Below are positions 56,726 through 60,000 of a stretch of 60,000 nt of DNA, piece after piece. Source of the stretch: Cryptomeria japonica. Taxonomy: Eukaryota; Streptophyta; Pinopsida; Cupressales; Cupressaceae. How positions within the stretch are numbered: position 1 is the first letter of the stretch; each line of letters starts with the position of its first letter. Under the pieces are notes generated by a model, which was not told the origin of the DNA, made no database searches, and saw nothing but the letters and a program-made list of their open reading frames with translations. Location of the stretch: assembly GCF_030272615.1 (NCBI RefSeq), contig NC_081409.1:875308594-875368593 (forward strand), written 5' to 3'. The position numbers and the translations under genes were made by a program.

Positions 56726-57568
56726 ACCCCATTGCCTCTCATTTGTAAGCGAGAGATTTTTGAGAATTGTTGGTAGATGCTGCAGATTTGAATATAAATC
56801 ATTGTTCGACTTGATGGTGATTTTTGTTTAAGTGTTGTCTTGCATTCAATGTTCTCAATTCCTCCAAGTTAGATTAGAATTTAGATTAGAATTTGCTTTC
56901 AATGTTTGTTAGATTGAATGAAATAATTTGTTGAATGTATTTGTGTGGAATCCATTTATCCATACCACTAGCCTCTTGCTGATTGTAAGCGTTCCTTGCG
57001 TGGTCATCCGGAAGTTTATGCAAACTTCAATTATTATACGTCCATTGTTATGCATCAACTTGGATGGTATCAATGTTTGATGGTAGTAATTTGAAAATCT
57101 ATGAAACACACCTTAGATGATTGCACTAAGCTCATGTCAAAATCTATTCGACTTGATGGTGAGACCTTGCCTAGTTTGATTCGACTGAATTTGTTCATCA
57201 CTTCTTGCATTCTAGGCCCTAGAATAGAATTCCTAACCCTATTCCCTTTTGCCATTTTTTAGAAATTCTTGTTAGAATTAAGTCAAGAGCTTCAATGCAA
57301 AATCCTAAGTCATTGGCATACCTATCCTAATCCATGATAAGATTGAGCATTCATGTACAATTTAAGTCCCCTTGTGATTCCAACATTATCACATAAAACC
57401 ACTGAACTTATCCACACGTCAAGACCTGACATTTCGCACCCTTGGAGTTGTCTCATTTGATCGCAAAGCATAGCATATGAGAGACTTTGTTCAAGAGAGG
57501 ATAAGATACCTTGGTATTTTATTCTGTGTTCGCATGTGCATAAAAAAACACATCAACATGACATTACA

Positions 57569-58657
57569 TTAACACTAGAAAAACTTAGTACCAAAAGGGA
57601 ATACATGATTTTGTAAGCTCATGGTATTAGGCACATGGTTTTTATAATACCATTTGGCGGTTTTGCGTACACTTTTTTCTATAAAAACAAACACATGAGT
57701 AGTTGTTGAGGTTGCTTGCCTTTGGCTTGTTGGCTAAGTTTGATTGAACATCTCTTATAAATTGCAAATTTGAGGAGAGGAAGCATGGATTGGGATGTGT
57801 GGTTACATGATTCTCATTTGCTTGTTCAAATGGAATGCAATTAGGGAGCCACATGTTTCAAAAGTGTAAGATGGAGACTCTACAAGTGTATTGCAATCTT
57901 TGTTCTTGAGATAATACATTGAGTGTGTGAGTGCTTTTGGAGGTTGGATTTTTTTTTCTTGATATTTTCCTAAGGTAAATCTCGTGTCATCTTGATGGTA
58001 TGTTTGTCTTTTATTTTGTATTGTGGATTATGAATACTTGTTTGCATATATTTCTCTCTTGGGGTTGTGTGGAAATGATTATTGTCATTGTGAATTTTCT
58101 TTCAGATATCTTCGTCTTAAAAATACCTCTTCCACATTTACATCTTTTAATAATCCAAGTTTGGTGAATATGTAGTCTGCAATAATATGATTCTTGTAGA
58201 AGAGGCTTTGTAGCTAGTTCCAAACTCATTGAAGCTATGGATTGAAGGAATTCATGTTCCATTCCTTATCACAGTAAGGTTAATTTGGTATTTGCTAATG
58301 TAGTAATGTGTAGTATGCTCATTAGTTGGGATGCATCTTTGTGACTACAAGATATCTTGATCAGTGTGTCATTGTGGATATTGAATTAATGGAATAAGTT
58401 CTTGGCAAGAATACCCCCATAATTTGGCTATTTTTTTCCATCATCTCTCAAAATAAATTTTCCTTTAGTACACACACATATACTTTATTAGCTTTGTCTC
58501 TATAAAGTTATCCTCAAGTCTAATTTCTACCTTTAAAGTTATAAATATTTATTTTATTTATTGCTGAATATTTAGCCGAATCAGAATAAATTGTACATCC
58601 ATATATATATATATGATTTGATTTGATTCCAAAATTATTATTTTAGGTACTTAACAA
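57569..58657. other. Unassigned; inverted copy of copia-like LTR segment
   Basis: 58166-58220 is an inverted match to 48120-48175, so part of this stretch (perhaps 57660-58300) may be a minus-strand LTR of that family. An (AT)n run lies at 58603-58615. No gene recognised. Confidence 0.4.
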
Positions 58658-58918
58658 TCATTTAGAATTCCATCCAGAAGGTGTAAGTGTTCTATTTTGA
58701 GGAATTTGTGAACCTCCTGAATGCCATAAGATTCCTTTTTGACAAATTAAGATACAAGCTGGGATGTTCCTACCAGTTGTACCCCAGAATCCAGATCTAT
58801 AATCAAGATTGATAGGAGAAAAGTCACAGGCAAATACTTCACTTTCTTTTATAAACTTGTAGGGGTCTTCATGAGACTTCTTTTTATCAATTACCTTTTC
58901 CATCATTGTTTGAGCCAA
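58658..58918 (-). CDS. Unidentified ORF with gene-like composition (86 aa)
   Basis: Encodes a sequence with balanced composition, including EDPYKFIKESEVFACDFSP and then GFWGTTGRNIPACILICQKG. It has two Cys in the second half and no membrane segment. It does not look like a retroelement domain and I recognise no family. The frame stays open upstream past the ATG for a few codons and ends at TAA. Possible splice donors near its start (AAAGGTAATT) make it uncertain whether it is an exon, a pseudogene or chance. Confidence 0.3.
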   Translation of the reverse strand: MAQTMMEKVIDKKKSHEDPYKFIKESEVFACDFSPINLDYRSGFWGTTGRNIPACILICQKGILWHSGGSQIPQNRTLTPSGWNSK

Positions 58919-60000
58919 AATTGGCCAAAAATATATGATAAAATGATATCACAGTTTCTTCTTCTTTCTATACAAAATCCAGATGTTCTGAAGGCTATGT
59001 TTTTTAGACAAATTTGCTACATGGCTCTAAATGCAACAAATAATTAACCCAGGTTTCCTAAACTTTCAAGACAGCACGCACTTCACTTTCTAGACAGGAA
59101 ACTACTACATCTGATTTAGTGTATGCTTCATCAATGTTACAAGGATTGTGTGGCACATCCATTTTATTTATTTAAGAGCATTCCTCGTTACTGTCTACAT
59201 CTGGAAAAGACCGTTCTTTAAAAACTGTGGCACATTTATCTTCACCTCAGTGAAAGTTGTATGACAATAAATGTTCTTAAAATCTCATCCATTATTTGTC
59301 CATTTTTGGTGCTTAACAGGCCAGCTTATCATTTCCTTTTAGATGGAATGGTTCTGGAAAGCCCTCTATTTATACTGGCACTTCTGAGTTGATCATATCT
59401 TTCCTATATTCTTCCCATGAACCGCAAGAATTCAAAATCCTTTGACGAGGTGAGGTGTTGACTGAGCTTATCAAGATCTCTGAATTTGCCCATCCATTTC
59501 TGCTAAAACTCTTGAACGGAAAAAACTTTGTTCTAAGGAAATTTTTAATTGGAATATAGAATATAGAGGGGCTCATGCATATTGTCTTTCTTTGTGTGGA
59601 AGTCACATAGTACATGACAAAAATAAAGACGATTTGGAAACAGTTCTTATGCTTGTTGTTCTAATACTGTATGCTGTTGCAATTCCAAGACTTGGTCCAT
59701 TAAGGAGAAAGAGTTTTATAAGATTCTTGATGTTAATATTAATGGGGCAAAATACATTTTTAAGTCGGTTCTGTTCCCTAGCATAGTTGGCATTTACTGT
59801 TATCATTGATTAGGTCTGTTTTGTGACTTCTGAGTCTTTGCCCAATGGAATAGGATTGGATTCCCTAAACAACAGTAATGGAAAACAAAATTGATTTCAT
59901 TCTGCAGTTGAGATGGCTAGCTTTCCCTCAATATGTAATTTTTTTATTTTTTTCTTCATTTTAAATAAAATTGGGATAATAAGCAATTGAAGCTTCCAGA
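58919..60000. other. No feature recognised
   Basis: AT-rich. A minus-strand ORF at 59370-59615 (SSVNTSPRQRILNSCGSWEE) could be a decayed exon but has no support. No LTR ends or tandem repeats noticed. Confidence 0.4.

Larger units (their letters stand above)
50841..57558 (+). mobile_element. Element E: 6.7-kb family member with LINE-like insertion
   Basis: Plus orientation. Starts TATTGTGATG (TG mutated to TA) with the terminal hairpin TCCCATT / AATGGGG and ends CACATCAACA. Flanks GGACA (50836-50840) and TGACA (57559-57563) match at four of five. TATATAAA lies at about 56718-56725, with CTCTCATTTGTAAG downstream. Without the inserted stretch (about 53000-54790) it would be about 4.9 kb. U3 carries arrays at 51350-51985 and 55905-56100, and CAGACTT-rich sequence at 54800-55800. 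Confidence 0.78.

Noticed and set aside
58603-58615. (AT)n run as a regulatory site
   Set aside because: Simple microsatellite without supporting context.

Overview
This window is plant nuclear DNA, very probably from a large-genome seed plant; a gymnosperm is my best guess. The evidence is Ty3/gypsy and Ty1/copia retrotransposons with tRNA-iMet primer sites, AT-rich intergenic sequence, a spliced plant gene fragment and deep nesting of LTR elements. No bacterial genes, CRISPR array, rRNA or tRNA gene was seen.

Layout. 1-7294 is a nearly intact minus-strand Ty3/gypsy chromovirus (GYP1) with one open gag-pol frame; its 3' LTR runs off the left edge. It sits inside element A (7295-10580). A is the first of five copies of an unusual family whose members look like very long solo LTRs: A, B 10748-14855, C 31163-36857, D 40354-44276 and E 50841-57558. 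They share the termini TGTTGTGAYG... and ...CATATCAACA (read in LTR sense), a terminal hairpin, a TATA box about 0.8-0.9 kb before the 3' end and a conserved R-U5. Each carries its own palindromic minisatellites in the long U3. B, C and D have perfect 5-bp target duplications and E has an imperfect one. A and B sit in a minus-strand retroelement relic (10581-15534) followed by an LTR rich in hairpins (15535 to about 16490).

16490-20777 is the least repetitive stretch. It holds two correctly phased exons of an ankyrin/RING E3 ubiquitin ligase resembling XBAT33/XBOS33. 20967-24044 is a short gypsy-like element (G3) with TSD ATCTT.

24690-46174 is one old minus-strand gypsy relic (GYP2), broken by at least six later insertions: a decayed copia (24771-29573, TSD GGCCT), V (29641-30883, CTTCT), C (CATGG), X (38019-39406, CACCT), Y (39422-40302, imperfect TSD) and D (CAACC). 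Removing them joins GYP2 in the order of the intact GYP1.

46175-48186 is unassigned sequence ending in a copia-like LTR start. 48187-50840 is another long LTR (H). Its last bases lie beyond E, which inserted almost at its end. E itself holds a LINE-like insertion (about 53000-54790). 57569-60000 is mostly unassigned, with one gene-like ORF on the minus strand.

The most interesting signal is not a protein. The U3 arrays of B and C are built from the same hairpin at about 167- or 176-bp spacing, with swapped base pairs in the inner stem. Other hairpins in the window show the same kind of compensated change.
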